Source of the DNA: Ursus arctos
Taxonomy: Eukaryota > Chordata > Mammalia > Carnivora > Ursidae
DNA: 64,000 bases
Direction of reading: 5' to 3'
Assembly: GCF_023065955.2 (NCBI RefSeq)
Contig: NW_026622764.1
Span: 75,695,333-75,759,332 of the forward strand
This document shows, one piece after another, positions 45,851 through 58,510 of the stretch (position 1 is its first letter; every line of letters starts with the position of its first letter). The notes beneath the pieces were generated by a model, which was not told the origin of the DNA, did not search any database, and saw nothing but the letters and a program-made list of their open reading frames with translations. The position numbers were made by a program, and so were the translations under genes.

Positions 45851-47259
45851 ATGGGTGTGAGCAAAGGGATTTAAAGGTCAGTAGCTGAGGGCAGAGACAA
45901 AAGGCCAGGGGAATGCTGGTTAATGTTAGATGAAGAGACTTGAGCACATTTCTTATCAATGAAAGGAAGAGATATATAATATATATTATATAATAAAAGA
46001 GAAAGGAAGTATGAATGGGACAGAATCCTGAAAAATGGGAGAGAAAGGATTGTCTTTACAGCAAAAATGGAAGGATCAGTATTCCAGAGTGCGTAGCTTT
46101 TCCATTGTATCAGTAGGAAAGGATGAACAGGTGAGTACTTAATGCAGGTATTTGCAAATTTAGTGGCAAGAAGTAGAAGCAGGTTGTTCTGGATAGCTTT
46201 GATTTTCATTATAAAGTAGGACGTGTGGAGAAGGAATATTTGAAGTAGCTTCTGTGATATGGAAAGAGACCAGACCAGAGAAACATAGAATTCTAGGAAG
46301 CCTCAAGGGATCTGAAAATAATGTAGGGCATGAAAGAAGAGTCACCCATCAGTGCAATTGTATGATGCTTTTCCTGCAGAATACATGTAGGAATAGAAAT
46401 GTTGGACAGTCGTACTGTATTTAGGATTTTGCTGAGCAGATGGGTGGAAGAAGAGTCACAGACTAGGGGGTTAAGGTTGTTGAGGGCAAGAGAGGTTTTA
46501 AGTAACGAGCCATGGAATCTAAGCAAGATTATAGAGAAGAAAGTAGAATAGTAAAAGGGAGATGAAAAGAAGAAAGTGGGGCAGTCGAGAGAGCTGCCAG
46601 TGAGGTTGAAGAACAGGTGTAGTAGGAGTCCAAGAGCAGAAAAGAACTTGTGGTCATAAAGTGTTTAGATTTATAGTTTCAGAGATGAAGCGGTTCTAGC
46701 TGCTTTCAGGGTTCTAGGTGTGGTCCTGGAATTGGATGACTAAAGCAGAATTAGGTTTCAAAGTTAACATAGTGAAAAATTCTCAAGGATCTGAGAGATA
46801 GGGTATTGTCTGAGAGAAAGACAGTGAACCAGATACTAAAGTCTTCAGTGACTGAAAGATGAGAAGGAATTTTGGTAGATGACCACTAAGAAGAAAAATA
46901 AAAGGTGGCCTGGCTGGATGGCATTAGCCTCAAAGACACAGAGATTTTTATAAGAGGTTAGAAGAGAAAACGTCTGGAATTAGCATTGAAGTAGAAAAAA
47001 ATGAATAATCTCCATTTCAGAAGTCTGCAGGAGGTACCAGTACCCTTGGTAGAGAGATCCAGGTTTTGGATAAGGCAAGACTACACATACAATGAATAGG
47101 TTAAAGGTAGTGTACTGTGCAAAGACAGTTTCAGAGAGCATGGTAGGAAAGCTTGGGTAGAAGTAGAGGAGTAGGAGATTGGTTGAGTCAGGAAAGATAA
47201 AGCATAGACCAGCATGCAGATGTATAAACAAAGAAGATAGATGCCATTTTAAAGGGAAG

Positions 47260-47990
47260 GGAGATGAGGCTGCTGAGGATGGTAGGACGTAAGCCAGAGA
47301 GGTGTGCAAAGCCTAAATCATGTATCCCTTTACAGGACATATGAAAGAGTTTAGACCTTATCCTAAGAAGAGTGGATTGCCTTTGAAAAGTAAGAAAGTG
47401 ACAAATGAGGTTAGAACAATCACTCTCGCAGCTGGGCGGTGAATGGATTGAGGGAGCAAAATAAATAAGTAGGAGCTTTTGTGTTAACAGCAATGGAGAA
47501 GAGGTAGTGGAAATGGAGAGAAGACTATAGACTTGATAGGTATTTTGGTGATAGAATTGGTAGGACTTAATGACTGGATATAAAAGGGGAGGAAGAAAAA
47601 GGAATCGTGTATGGTGCCCACATTTCTGGTTTGATCAGCAAGGTGAATGATTATGCCATTCACTTCACCAAGATACATGGATCATAGGGAGAGGACTAGA
47701 GTCCAGTTTAGGACATAAACTGAGTTCAGATTTAAGAATTGTCAGCCATCTAGGGGCACCTGGATGGCTCAGTCAGTAGGGCGTCTGCCTTTGGCTCGGG
47801 TTATGATCCCAGGGTCCTGGAATCGGGCCCCACGTCAGGCTCCCTGCTTAGCAGGGGAGTTTGCTTCTCCTCTCTCTGCCCCTGCTCATGCTTGCTCTCT
47901 CTCTCAAAAAAAAAAAACTTAAAAAAAAAAAAAGAATTGTCAGCCATCTAAATGGCACTTGAAGCCACAGTTGCAGATGCAACCATGCGG
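47260..47990 (-). repeat. LINE L2 3' region, antisense, split by a SINE
   Basis: Reversed L2 landmarks in order: 'aagagtttagaccttatcctaag', 'cactctcgcagctgggcggtgaatggattgaggg', 'attggtaggacttaatgactggat', 'cacatttctggtttgatcagcaaggtgaatgattatgccattcac', 'agtttaggacataaactgag'. Order relative to 45640-45850 shows these are two separate L2 copies. Confidence 0.78.
47753..47931 (+). mobile_element. CAN-type SINE with exact 19-bp TSD
   Basis: Head GGGGCACCTGGATGGCTCAG, CT-rich block and a long A tail. AAGAATTGTCAGCCATCTA occurs exactly at 47734-47752 and 47932-47950. Confidence 0.97.
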
Positions 47991-48184
47991 GAAGCACTTA
48001 GAAGAGAAGAGGCCCTGAGATAAAACAGCTCAGTTTTAAGAAAGGGGCCCTTTACAAAGCTTGAGAAGGAGTGGTCAGTCAGGGACTCACCCAGGAGAGT
48101 GACCTCACCAGTGCTGTTTTATAAGTTTTTCCTAAATAAACACACATACATGATCAACAACAATTTTAATAGCTACGAATACTT

Positions 48185-48367
48185 CCTGAAGGCTTCCTAT
48201 GTATCAGATACTATACTCAGCCTCTTATATGTATTACTACATTTAATCCTTACAACATTCCTTTGAAGAAACTACCTTCATTTCATACCCCCATTTTATA
48301 GCTGGGTTAACTGAGGCACAAAGGGGTTAAGTAATCTGCCCAAAGTCATATACAATTTACAAATAGC
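48185..48367 (-). repeat. MIR relic, antisense
   Basis: Reversed MIR core: 'tttaatccttacaacattcctttga', 'ccccattttatagctgggttaactgaggcacaaaggggttaagtaatctgccc'. It ends where the L1 begins. Confidence 0.85.
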
Positions 48368-49925
48368 ATTTAGTGGAAGAAGAGTAAAGATAGCAGAGTA
48401 GTAGCAGGACCCTATGCTTGCCTTTTCCTTTGACCACTGCTAGATAAATATCAAATCACTCTGAACACCCAACAAATCAATCTGAGGACTGAGAGAACAA
48501 ACTGCACAAACTAGAGGGAGATAAGAGGCCACATTGTGGAAGGTAGGAAGTACGGAGACGTCATTTGGGGGAGAAAAGAATCGTGGGTGCTCAGAGGGGA
48601 GGGAACCCTGATCATGGAGAGAGGGGGAAGAGAGAGAGAGCTCGCAAAAGAGCAAACAGGAAGCATGCAGGGGATTGCACAAGAAAAATGCTTCCCCAAC
48701 ACCATTGAATGGGAAAACGAGAGGGACTGATTATTACAAGATTTTACAAGCAGTGGAACTCAAAGACTGAAGTTTCAGAAGTCCTTTGAGCCTGGCAGGC
48801 ATATTGGTGCTCCTGTGAAGGAAAAGGGCAGAGCCTGGGACCAGACAGCATGGTCTGAGTCACACTGGGAAAGACAGTTCCCCTTCTTAGAGTGCATTTG
48901 GGAGAGGTGGCACTGCTTCATTGGGGACAAAAGAACTGGCAGGCAGCATTGAGCTGCCCCGTTCATTAGCATAGAAGCAGAGGCACCTGCTCAGGGCAGC
49001 TAACCTGGACGCCGACGTTTTGTTATGCTTTACCATAAACTCCAAGTCCCTATGTGTTCGTGTGACTGCCCTTCTGGGACAACAAATTGCACCAGCCACA
49101 GTTCAGCAAGACCCTTCCCCAGAGGATTAGTGTGGGTCTGCGCCATGCCTGGTCCCTAAAATTTGGGATTTTGAAATCCAGACAGTCTTCCTGAGATAAA
49201 ACACAGGAGCACAGTGCTGCCAAGTGGGCAGGCGGCTCAGACCCAGACAGGGTGAAGACAGGGATCTGAGGCATGTCTGGGACACACAAGAAGAGATTGA
49301 TAGCTTTTCTGTGATAGCTTCCTATCACAGTGGTGGGCGCAGACTCCCCTCTCCAGAGAGGAGAGAGCCGGCTGACATCATTTTTCTCCCCGCCCATCAG
49401 CCTGATCTGACTTCAGTGAGCTACATAGTGCCCACAGTGAAGGCTTGAGCCACTTACACCAAGCTCTGCCACCCTGCACATGCTTTTTTACTAAGGCAAG
49501 TGTGCCTGAGCGCCAGAGTAGCACTGGGTCCCCTCCTCCAGAAGACCAGCACAAACACCGCGCCCCCCCCCACACACACACCAAGTCTACTGACCATAGA
49601 GCTCTGCAAAGCTTCAGCTCTAGTGGAAACAGGATCTAGCCTCTTTTAACAAGCAGACCAAAACAGAACTAGTTAAAACTCACTACACACTGGACAAGGT
49701 ACAAACACTCCCCACAGCAGGCAAGGAGAAACTCTGCATAGGACTGACCTGAGGGAAAGAGCAGCCAAAACACAAAAACACGGTGCACACAACATACACG
49801 AGAGACACTTCCCAAAGTGCCAGGCCCTGGACAGTATATGACCTCTTCTTAATATGGCCATTATTCTCAGGAGCAGGGAACATAACAGGCTTTCCTAACA
49901 CACGGAAGACAGAGACCTAGACAAA

Positions 49926-50620
49926 ATGCCAAGATGGAGGAATTCATCCCAAAAGAAAGAACAAGAAAAGGTTATGGCCAGGGATCCAATTGAAACAGAT
50001 CTAAGTAAGATGCCTGAACCAGATTTTAAAACAACAGTCATCAGGATACTAGCTGGGCTTGGTAAAAGCATAGAAGACACCAGGGAGTCCCTTACTACAG
50101 AGATAAAAGACCTAAAAACTAGTCAGGCCAAAATAAAAAATGCTATAACTGAGATGCAAAACCAACTGGATGTAATAACCACAAGGATGGAAGAAGCAGA
50201 AGAATAAGTGATATCGAAGATAAAATTATGGAAAATAATGAAACTGAAAAGAAGAGGGAAAGAAAAATATTGGATCACAAATGTAGACATAGGGAGCACA
50301 GCAACTCCATAAAGCATAAAAACATTTGTATCATAGGAGCCCCAGAAGAACAAGAGCAGGAAAAAGGGACAGAAGGTTTATTTGAGGAAATTATAGCTGA
50401 AAACTTACCTAATCTGGGGAAGGAAACAGACATCCAAATCCAGGAGGCACAGAGACCCCCATCAAAATCAACAAAAGCAGGCCAACACCAAAATGTATCT
50501 TAGTAAAATTTGTAAAATACAGAGATAAGGAAAACATCCTGAGAGCAGCAAGGGAAAAGAAATCCCTAATTTAGAAAGCAAGACAAATAAGGTTAGCAGC
50601 AAACTTATCCACAGAAACTT
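49926..50620 (+). pseudogene. L1 ORF1, degenerate copy, 5' part
   Basis: The ATG opens a coiled-coil piece (MARDPIETDLSKMPEPDFKT, then LTTEIKDLKTSQAKIKNAIT) ending in a stop after MEEAEE. Another frame resumes at 50228 with ICIIGAPEEQEQEKGTEGLF and AENLPNLGKETDIQI, the RNA-binding part. The SINE at 50631 removes continuity with the C-terminal domain, which resumes near 50833. Confidence 0.9.
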
Positions 50621-50630
50621 AGCAGGCCAT

Positions 50631-50826
50631 GGGCACCTGGGTGGCTCAGTCAGTTAAGCATCTGCCTTTGGCTCAGGTCATAATCCCGGGATCCTGGGAT
50701 CAAGCCCCACATCAGGCTCCCTGCCCAGCAAGGAGTCTGCTTCTCCTTTTCCCTCTGCCCCTCCCCTCCCCCCCCGTTTGCACGCTCTCTCTCTCTCAAA
50801 CAAATAAAATCTTTTAAAACAAAATA
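50631..50826 (+). mobile_element. CAN-type SINE inside L1 ORF1
   Basis: Head GGGCACCTGGGTGGCTCAGT, B-box-like GGGATCAAGCCCC, CT-rich block, AATAAAATC tail. AAACTTAGCAGGCC (50615-50628) recurs as AAACTTGGCAGGCC at 50827-50840. Confidence 0.95.
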
Positions 50827-51261
50827 AAACTTGGCAGGCCGGAGGGAGTGACATGATATATTCAACATGTTGAATGGAAAAAATATGCAGCCAAGAATAT
50901 TTTATCTAGCAAGGCTGTCATTCAGAATAGAAGGATAGAGAGTTTCCCAGACAAACAAAAACTAAAGGAGTTCGTGACCACTGAACCAGCCCTGCAAGAA
51001 ATATTAAAGGGGACTTGTCAACTGGGAAAGAAAGACTAAAAGCAACAAGGACTAGAAAGGAACAGAGAAAATCTCCAGAAACAACTTTACAGGTAATACA
51101 GTGGCACTAAATTCTTATCTATCGGTAATCACTCTGAATGTAAATGGACTAAGTGGTCCAATCAAAAGACATGGTGACAGAATGAATAAAAAAACAAGAT
51201 CCATCTATACACTGCCTACAAGAGACTCAACTTTAGACCTAAAAATACCTACAGACTGAAA

Positions 51262-51483
51262 GTGAAGGGATGGAGAACAAGTTATCATGCTAATGGACGT
51301 CCAAAGAAAGCTGGAATAGCCATCCTTAAATCAGACAAACTAGATTTTAAACCAAAGATTGTAACAAGAGGCAAAGGGCACTATATCATAATAAAAGGGT
51401 CTATCCAACAAGAACATCTAACAATTGTAAATATTTATGTCCCTAACTTGGGAGATACAAATCAATTAATAAAAAAAAAATAA
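51262..51483 (+). pseudogene. L1 ORF2 endonuclease fragment
   Basis: A 73-codon piece with KKAGIAILKSDKLDF, RGKGHYIIIKGSIQ and LTIVNIYVPN, part of the endonuclease domain. Stops surround it. Confidence 0.92.
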
Positions 51484-52265
51484 AGAAACTCACTGATAAT
51501 AATACAATAACAGTAGGGAACTGTAACATCTCACTTCTTGCAATGGACAGATCATCTAAGCAGAAAATCAACACGGAAACAATGGCTTTGAATGACACAC
51601 TGGACCAGATGCACTTAACAGATACATTCAGAACATTGCATCCTAAAGCAGCAGAATACACATTCTTTTCAAGTACACATGGAACATTTCCAGACTAGGT
51701 CAAAACTCAGGCCTCAACCAATACAAAAAATTGAGATCTACCATGCATATTTTCTGACCACAACCCTTATGAAACTTAAAATCAACCACAAGAAAAAATT
51801 TGGAAAGACCACAAATACATGGAGGTTAAGAAACATCCTAGAAAGAATGAATGGGTTAACCAGGAAATTAAAGAAGAAATTAAAAAGAAATTAAAAAAAA
51901 TATATATATATGGAAGCAAATGAAAATGCAGCAAAAGTGGTCATCTTAAGAGGGAAGTAGATAGCAATATAGGCCTACCTCAAGAAGCAAAAAAAAGTCT
52001 CAAATACACAACTTAATCTTACACCTGAAGGAGCTAGAAAAGGAACAGCAAATAAAGCCTAAAGCCAGCAGAAGGGAAATAATAAAGATTAGAGCAAAAA
52101 TAAATGATACATAAACAAACAACAACAACAACAAAAAACAAACAGTAAAACGGACCACTGAAACTAGGAGCTGGTTCTTTGAAAGAATTAATAAAATTGA
52201 TAAACCCCTAGCCAGACTTATCAAAAAGAAAACAGAAAGGACCCAAAAAAATAGAATCATCATAA

Positions 52266-52604
52266 ATGAAAGAGAAGAGCTCACACCAACACCACAGAAA
52301 TACAATTATAAAAGAATATTATGAAAAATTATATGCCAGCAAATTGGGCAATCTAAAAGAAATGGATAAATTCCTAGAAACATACAAACTACCAAAACTG
52401 AAACAGGAAGAAATAGAATATTTGAGCAGACCTATAACTAGCAAAGAAATTGAGTCAGTAATCAAAAATCTCCCAACAAACAAAAGTCCGGGGCCAAGTG
52501 GCTTCCCAGGGAAATTCTACCAAACATTTAAAGAAGAGTTAATACCTATTTTTCTAATATTCCAAAATAGAAATGGCAGGAAAACTTTCAAACTCATACT
52601 CTGA
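52266..52604 (+). pseudogene. L1 ORF2 linker and RT start fragment
   Basis: It contains [20 protein letters not shown], then [20 protein letters not shown], the start of the RT domain. The frame is lost before the RT active site, which is not present in this copy. Confidence 0.92.
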
Positions 52605-53079
52605 GGTCAGCATTACCTTGATTCCAAAACCAAAGACCCCACTAAAAAGGAGAATTACAGGACAATATCCCTAATAAACATGAATGCAAAAATTCTCAGC
52701 AAGATACTAGATAATAGGACCCAGCAGTACATTAAAAGGATTATTCACCACGGTCAAGTGGAATTTATTCCCAGGCTGCAAGGGTGGTTTAATATTTGTC
52801 ACCCCAACTCCATGAAGTCGGTAGCAATCAAACTGCTTATTATTAGTATCAATTCCTGCTCTCACTTCAGTGGGTCAGTATATAGCGGACTACATAAACT
52901 TGAATTATATTCTACAAGTATTAGTGCCTTATACTAGACTGTCTAAATATCTTTACACCACTCCACCCCACCCCTTACCTAATTCCTTCCAGTAAGCACC
53001 AGAACATCCCTGTGTACTTAAAGAGGTTAAAAATCTCCTTACTTTAAGCGGGAGTTCACTGGGAAGTAGTCTCTAGGTA

Positions 53080-53480
53080 GTGAATAAGAGGGTATGGTCT
53101 GGATCAGCAGACTTAAATTCAAAATTTTCCTGGTTTTATGACCTGAGGAAGTTACTTAATCTTCATCCTCACTTCATCTTTAAAACGAGATAGTAGGGCG
53201 CCTGGGTGGCTCAGTCGGTTAAGCGTCAGCTCAGGTCATGATGCCAGGGTCCTGGGATTGAGGTCCGCAGCATCGGGCTCTCTGCTCAGTGGGGAGTCTG
53301 CTTCTCCCTCTGCCCCTGCCCCCTGCTCATGTTCTCTCTCACTCTCTTGCTCTCTCTCAAATAAATAAAATCTTTAAAAAATATATAAAAATAAAACAAG
53401 ATCGTAATGCCTGCCTTTATGGAATTGTTGAAAGTATATAATAAAATAAGATGTTTTTAATGTTTATAGTATCTGCTTAA
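53080..53480 (+). repeat. MIR relic, sense, split by a SINE
   Basis: Left part: 'tggttttatgacctgaggaagttacttaatcttcatcctcacttcatctttaaaacgag'. Right part after the SINE: 'cgtaatgcctgcctttatggaattgttgaaagtatataata'. Together they follow the MIR consensus. Confidence 0.78.
53196..53392 (+). mobile_element. CAN-type SINE in MIR
   Basis: Head GGGCGCCTGGGTGGCTCAGT, GGTTAAGCGTCAGCTCAGGT (an internal gap of about ten bases compared with other copies), CT-rich block and A-rich tail. AAAACGAGATAGTA (53182-53195) and AAAACAAGATCGTA (53393-53406) form the duplication. Confidence 0.95.
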
Positions 53481-53489
53481 ACTGATTAG

Positions 53490-53620
53490 GAGCATGGGCT
53501 TCAAGCTGAGTTTGGATTCCCAGCTCCATTAGTTATCTGTGTGATTTTGGGCAAGTTAGTCCCCATTTCCTTACTATGTGTCTGGCACATTGGAAATTTA
53601 TAACTGATAATAGTAGCAGT
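53490..53620 (+). repeat. MIR relic, sense
   Basis: The text 'gagcatgggcttcaagctgagtttggattcccagctccattagttatctgtgtgattttgggcaagtta' is a recognisable MIR core; 'gtgtctggcacatt' follows after a deletion. Confidence 0.82.
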
Positions 53621-54021
53621 ATTGTATTTGCTATATGTTTTTTAAGATTTTAGTATTAACTGGATCTTGGCCTCTTATTAGTCAGTTTATAAATTAAAAT
53701 AAATAATGCCTTTTAAATCGTAGTTAATACAGATTTTAGGGAAATGTAATTAATTTGGCACTTCAGAGAAGATTTTAGGAAAACATTTAAATCGCAAATA
53801 CTGATAGTTAGGTCAAAGTTCCAGCTATGAGGTATCCTTTCATGACAGGTACTTTCTGAACACATTTTGGGATTTGAACAAAAATACTGTAATTACCAAT
53901 TGTGAAAACTTGAGTAATGTCTGTGAATATAAACTCAGTTATTTTATATTTGAGTGTTTTTTCCCCTGTAGGAAGGAAGGGTGGGGAGAATTCTAGAGTA
54001 ATGTTGACCTTTTGGCAGAAT

Positions 54022-54221
54022 TTTTTTTTTTTAAGATTTTATTTATTTATTCGACAAAGATAGAGACAGCCAGCGAGAGAGGGAACACAAGCAGGGGGAA
54101 GTGGGAGAGGAAGAAGCAGGCTCCCAGCGGAGGAGCCTGATGTGGGGCTCGATCCCATAACTCTGGGATCACGCCCTGAGCCGAAGGCAGATGCTTAACC
54201 GCTGCGCCACCCAGGCGCCCA
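54022..54221 (-). mobile_element. CAN-type SINE, young arctoid-like subtype, antisense
   Basis: T-rich start, GGGAACACAAGCAGGGGGAA, GGCTCGATCCCATAACTCTG, reversed head ACCCAGGCGCCC. TTGGCAGAAT flanks it at 54012-54021 and 54222-54231. Confidence 0.96.
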
Positions 54222-55579
54222 TTGGCAGAATATTAGAATCAGGAGTAGGTTAATTTGGCATTTTTTATAAATCACTAATATAAATATGTAATTTTAGGAA
54301 TTTTATTAAAAGTTATTTTTAAGGCAAATTCATAAAATAAAAACTGATGAAAGTTTAAATTATTTTAAGAGAAAAATATCTAAGAGATAAGAGATTAATC
54401 TGTAGTATTTATAAGGCAGACTCATTTTCAAGAACCTTAGAAGCACCCTTCACTTCTGAAAAGAATTTCCTCCACAAGCCTCATTCCCCTGCATTAACCT
54501 TCCACACCATCAGGAGTGCTTTAAATGCCTCCTGCTGTACCTGCCAACTTCCTGCTCATCAGCTGTCCTACTCTGTGCAAGTAATCTCTGAAACCACCAG
54601 AGATCTTGTTCTTTCTCATTTTTTGCATTTTGTTACACTGTACTGTCTCTCGTATTTTCTAATTAAACCATAAATTATCTTAAGAGGATAAATCTGTGTG
54701 GTCATTTGCGTAGCACTTAGCCTAAAATGTTCTCTAGCACATAACAGATACTCATCTAAAATTGCATTCCACGCTAATTAATGTTAACATGAACACACTA
54801 ATTACAAATTATTCTGATCTATTTCAGTGAGTCCCTTGACTTTTTTGTTATGTAATTTGAGTTAGCCTTTCTGTGAATTAAAAGTACAAAGACTACATGT
54901 TTTTAAAAAATATTTTCCAGTTGAATCTTTTCAGTAATTTATATTGATCTTCTTCCCAGTTAAGATTGTTATTACTTTATCAACAAAATTAAATCCAGCT
55001 AGCAGTAATGCTTTCATAAATTTTAGAAAGAATACATCAACTATTGATCAACACCTGAATAAAAACATGGAATTATCAGCAAGTGATTTTATTATCTTTT
55101 TCACTAAGATCCTTCCTTTTGATGTAAAATATTTCTAAAATACACTAGGTGAAACTTCTGCCTCCTAGTGACCAACATTTTACCAGCTTAATGCATAATG
55201 ACCTGCAACTATCGTATAGAATATTTTCACTTTTCCTGAACTAGATATTATTTAAATTGAAGTTATTCATTGTATTACCATATTTTATGTGGTGTATAAT
55301 TATTTCAAGTACATGACCTATAAAATGCATTAAGTTAATTGAAGTAAATAAGTAAACCTGATCTTGGCAGTCTTGAGCACAGAACAGTTTTTTAAATTGC
55401 ACTACCCTACCATAGATTACATGAACATATATCTAATATCGTATATTCTGTGTTCACAATCATGAAGATAATTATTAAAATTAGTAAAATTCATAATGAA
55501 GTATATCCTATGCAGAGAGGAATTTAATGAATTTTAAAGGCATTTTTTCCTTTACATAAAGGAAAAAGAATATGACTCC

Positions 55580-56169
55580 AAGTCTACTGCATCTGATCCT
55601 GCAACTACGTCCATCTTCTCCACCTTCACTTTGTTATGGAAGTATTGTTCCCAATAGCAGAAATAGTGCTGCCTCCCGTTTGCCCCCGGCCTCTTCTGTT
55701 GCCTTCCCAAGACTTCTACACTTTGGTGTTGTTCCCCTGCCACATTCTCTTTCTGGGCACTGTATCCTTCCTCTTTTCTATATAACCTAAACATCTCCCA
55801 TATTTAAGGAAAAACATTCCTCCTGTGACCCTACATCCAGTTTTCTCCATATTTTGTAATCCCTTTTCATAGCCGAGCTCTTTATTTTGTGTTGTACTCA
55901 CTTCCTCACCTCCCAGTCATCCTTTAGCCCACTTCAGTCTGGCATCCATTCTCCAATGACACCACTCTTGTCAAGACCATCAGTGACCTTCTTGTTGTCA
56001 GATCCAGTAAAGATATTCTGTATTCTCGGCACCCGTGACGCCAGCAGTACTGACACTATTACCTGCTCTCACCTCAAACCAGTCCCTTCTTTTGGCTTCT
56101 AGAACCCCATACTTTCTTGTGTTGTTTTACCATCCTGGTGGTTTCTTCTCCGTCTCCTTTGATGAAATT
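55580..56169 (+). repeat. LINE L2 RT region, sense
   Basis: From about 55890 the text 'ctcacttcctcacctcccagtcatcctttagcccacttcagtctggcatcc' followed by 'gacaccactcttgtcaagaccatcagtgacctt' is clear L2. The part before 55890 is weaker. The short frames here are relics. Confidence 0.72.
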
Positions 56170-57984
56170 CAACCAAAACCACCTAAGCTGAAGAAATCAG
56201 TCATTCTGATGGGGAGAGTTTGAACAAAGGGGTTGACTTCCTAGCTGACAGTCCTAGCAAGCAATGAGAAACTATCTATCTCATAGGAGATAATGGAGTT
56301 TGAAGGCAAGACATAACAAACCAAAGGAGGTGAGAGGCCATCTGGCAAATGAAGGGCAATATTTTTGAGGCCTAAAGTATGATGTGGGAGTTGAGATTTC
56401 AAAGAGCAGTAAGCATTCATTCATTTTCTTGGTATAGAGAAGATAGCAAATGGTGGTAGAGCTTCCATGAAAGAGGTTATAGTGGAAGACTTGTAAGCAA
56501 CAGTGAGATTTGTAAGGAAGATAGAAAGTTATTCCCATTTCCATAATGTGTTTCAGACAGGAAAAAATATGTCTAGGTTTTCTTTATTCCCTTCTTTTGT
56601 GGGAAGGGGGGATTTTAATAGGTTTTGTTCTGTTCTTGAAATTGAGGGCACTGTTCTCTTCATTCAGCCTCTGCTTGCAGCAGCAAGAGTCATGAAGCAG
56701 TTTTGCTATCAGCAGATGAGGAGTCAGAGAGGCATCCTCGTGAGAGGCATTCAGTCAGGACTCTGTTAGAGTGTGGTCTCTTCTGGAAATCGTGGATCTG
56801 GTTTCCAGAAGCAGCACTGTGACTCTGTCTATCTTTACCAGCTTTGCTGCTTCTGTGCCATAAGGAAGATAAATAAGTGTTTGTTTTTAGAGGCCAGTGA
56901 GGAGGATTATCAGTAACTTCTTTATTTTCTTTAACTTTTAGTTACAGGCATGTATATCTCTATATGTCTGTCTCTGTCTCTCTATATATATACCTTTCTA
57001 ACAGTCAAAGAAATAAATTCATCAGCCTACTCACATATTTTCCTATTGGATAGTACTCTCTCCCTGTTCCTTACATAGCTGGAGATTTATTTATATTCTC
57101 AGAATGAATAGGAGCATCGTACATTTCCAAGATTTCTAAAAGCATTAAAAGCCAGTATTTCTGGATGGATGAGGGGAGGGCCCTTAGTGATGCACTATTA
57201 GAGAAACAGAAAGTGGAAGTCCACAGCAGAAAGTTTGATATTTTTTCCTTTAGGCAAAGCGCATGAGGTTATTAGTATGAAATATAAAGGAAAGGAGATG
57301 ATTAGAGAGAGAAAGAGAGAGAGAGGCTTTAAGAGGAACCAGGAGGAATAAGTGACTGCAAGGATAGATAATACAGATAGCATTCCTTTCAAAGTCAGTG
57401 AGAAGGAATAATTTGCGCTGGGCATCTGCAGGAGGAGAATTTTAAACCTATGTCCCTACCACATAGGAGCATATGAAAGAACAGCCTTCATTAATAAAAG
57501 ACTGTAGGGAAATCAGAACTCAAAAGTGTGACTTAACAACGAGAGGAAAACTAAGCAGCTGACAGGGAAATGAGGAACAGCAGGATTGCGTACATAAGAA
57601 GAATTAGAAATGCCGTGAAAGGGCAGAGTAAGAACTCCTCCAAATGCTGGTCTCCCTGAATATGGACTTTCCTATGCTTGCCTTCCTATGCTCTGGGGCC
57701 TCAGTCCTAACCCTTCACATTCTCCATCCCTCGGACACATCTGTACTGTGCTGTAGCTGGGGAAAGGGCACCCGTCCCTCAGGATGGGAAGTGTCACAGG
57801 CTGAACATGCTGAGCTTCACAATTACTGTGTGCCCTGGAGTTTGTAAGTTTCTTTAACACCTACTTCATCTATAAAAGAAAGGTAACAGTCTCTATTTCC
57901 ACCATTATGGTGGGAATAACATACCTAAAGCTTCTCTTCCGTACCTTGAGATCCGGTGTCACTAAAAGATCTTTTTATTATTAT

Positions 57985-58510
57985 TAGGCAAATTCATGCG
58001 CCACAAGTTTCTTGGATTCTTTGAAACTACTTTATCCCAGTTCTTCTGGTACCTCTCTTTCTGTCATTGGTTTCTCTTCCTTCTCCTGCCCATTAAGCAT
58101 TGGTGCTCCCTAAGATCTGTCTTTTGCTTACTACTCTCCTCCCCTTGTTTAGCGCCCATGTATACTGCTGCTGACTCTCAGATCCCCTTCAGTGTCCCCA
58201 GCCCAGGCTGCTCTCCTGAGCTTCAGACTTCTGTATCCAAACCAGCTGCCAGATGCCTTCCTGTGGGTCTCTGTTTCCTTGAGTTCATCATACCCCAAAC
58301 TGAATCACTGTCTTCTCCCTAAACCAGAGCCTTCTTTTCTTGGTTTCATTTGATAGTACTACTTTTCACCCATCTCATCAAAACCCAGGAAATGTCTTTG
58401 AACCCTTTCTCTTTGCCATTTCCATTCTTCACATGCAGTCAGATACAAAGTCTTCCTAATTTTGCCTCCTAGGTATTTATCAAATTCATCCTTTCTTCTC
58501 CCCACCTCTA
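57985..58510 (+). repeat. LINE L2, sense, second copy
   Basis: The text 'ccattaagcattggtgctccctaagatctgtcttttgcttactactctcct', 'tatactgctgctgactctcagatccccttcagtgtccc', 'ttccttgagttcatcataccccaaactgaatcac' follows L2. Its start overlaps in content with the end of 55580-56169. Confidence 0.72.

Larger units (their letters stand above)
48368..52822 (+). mobile_element. L1 with intact 5' end, lacking the 3' part
   Basis: It starts AGTGGAAGAAGAGTAAAGAT, then GCAGAGTAGTAGCAGG, a normal L1 5' end. A 5' UTR of about 1.56 kb leads to ORF1 (ATG 49926) and ORF2 from about 51100. The sequence stops in the RT domain near 52800 ('aagggtggtttaatatttg') with no poly-A tail, and no target duplication was found. 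A SINE splits ORF1 at 50631-50826. Confidence 0.88.

Noticed and set aside
46980..47493. Overlapping 101-109 codon frames on the - strand
   Set aside because: They fall wholly or partly in antisense L2 and adjoining purine-rich old repeat; the residues do not form a continuous known domain.
49926..52937. A complete active L1 or retrotransposon gene pair
   Set aside because: ORF1 has a stop and a SINE insertion; ORF2 has several breaks and lacks the RT active site and everything after it.
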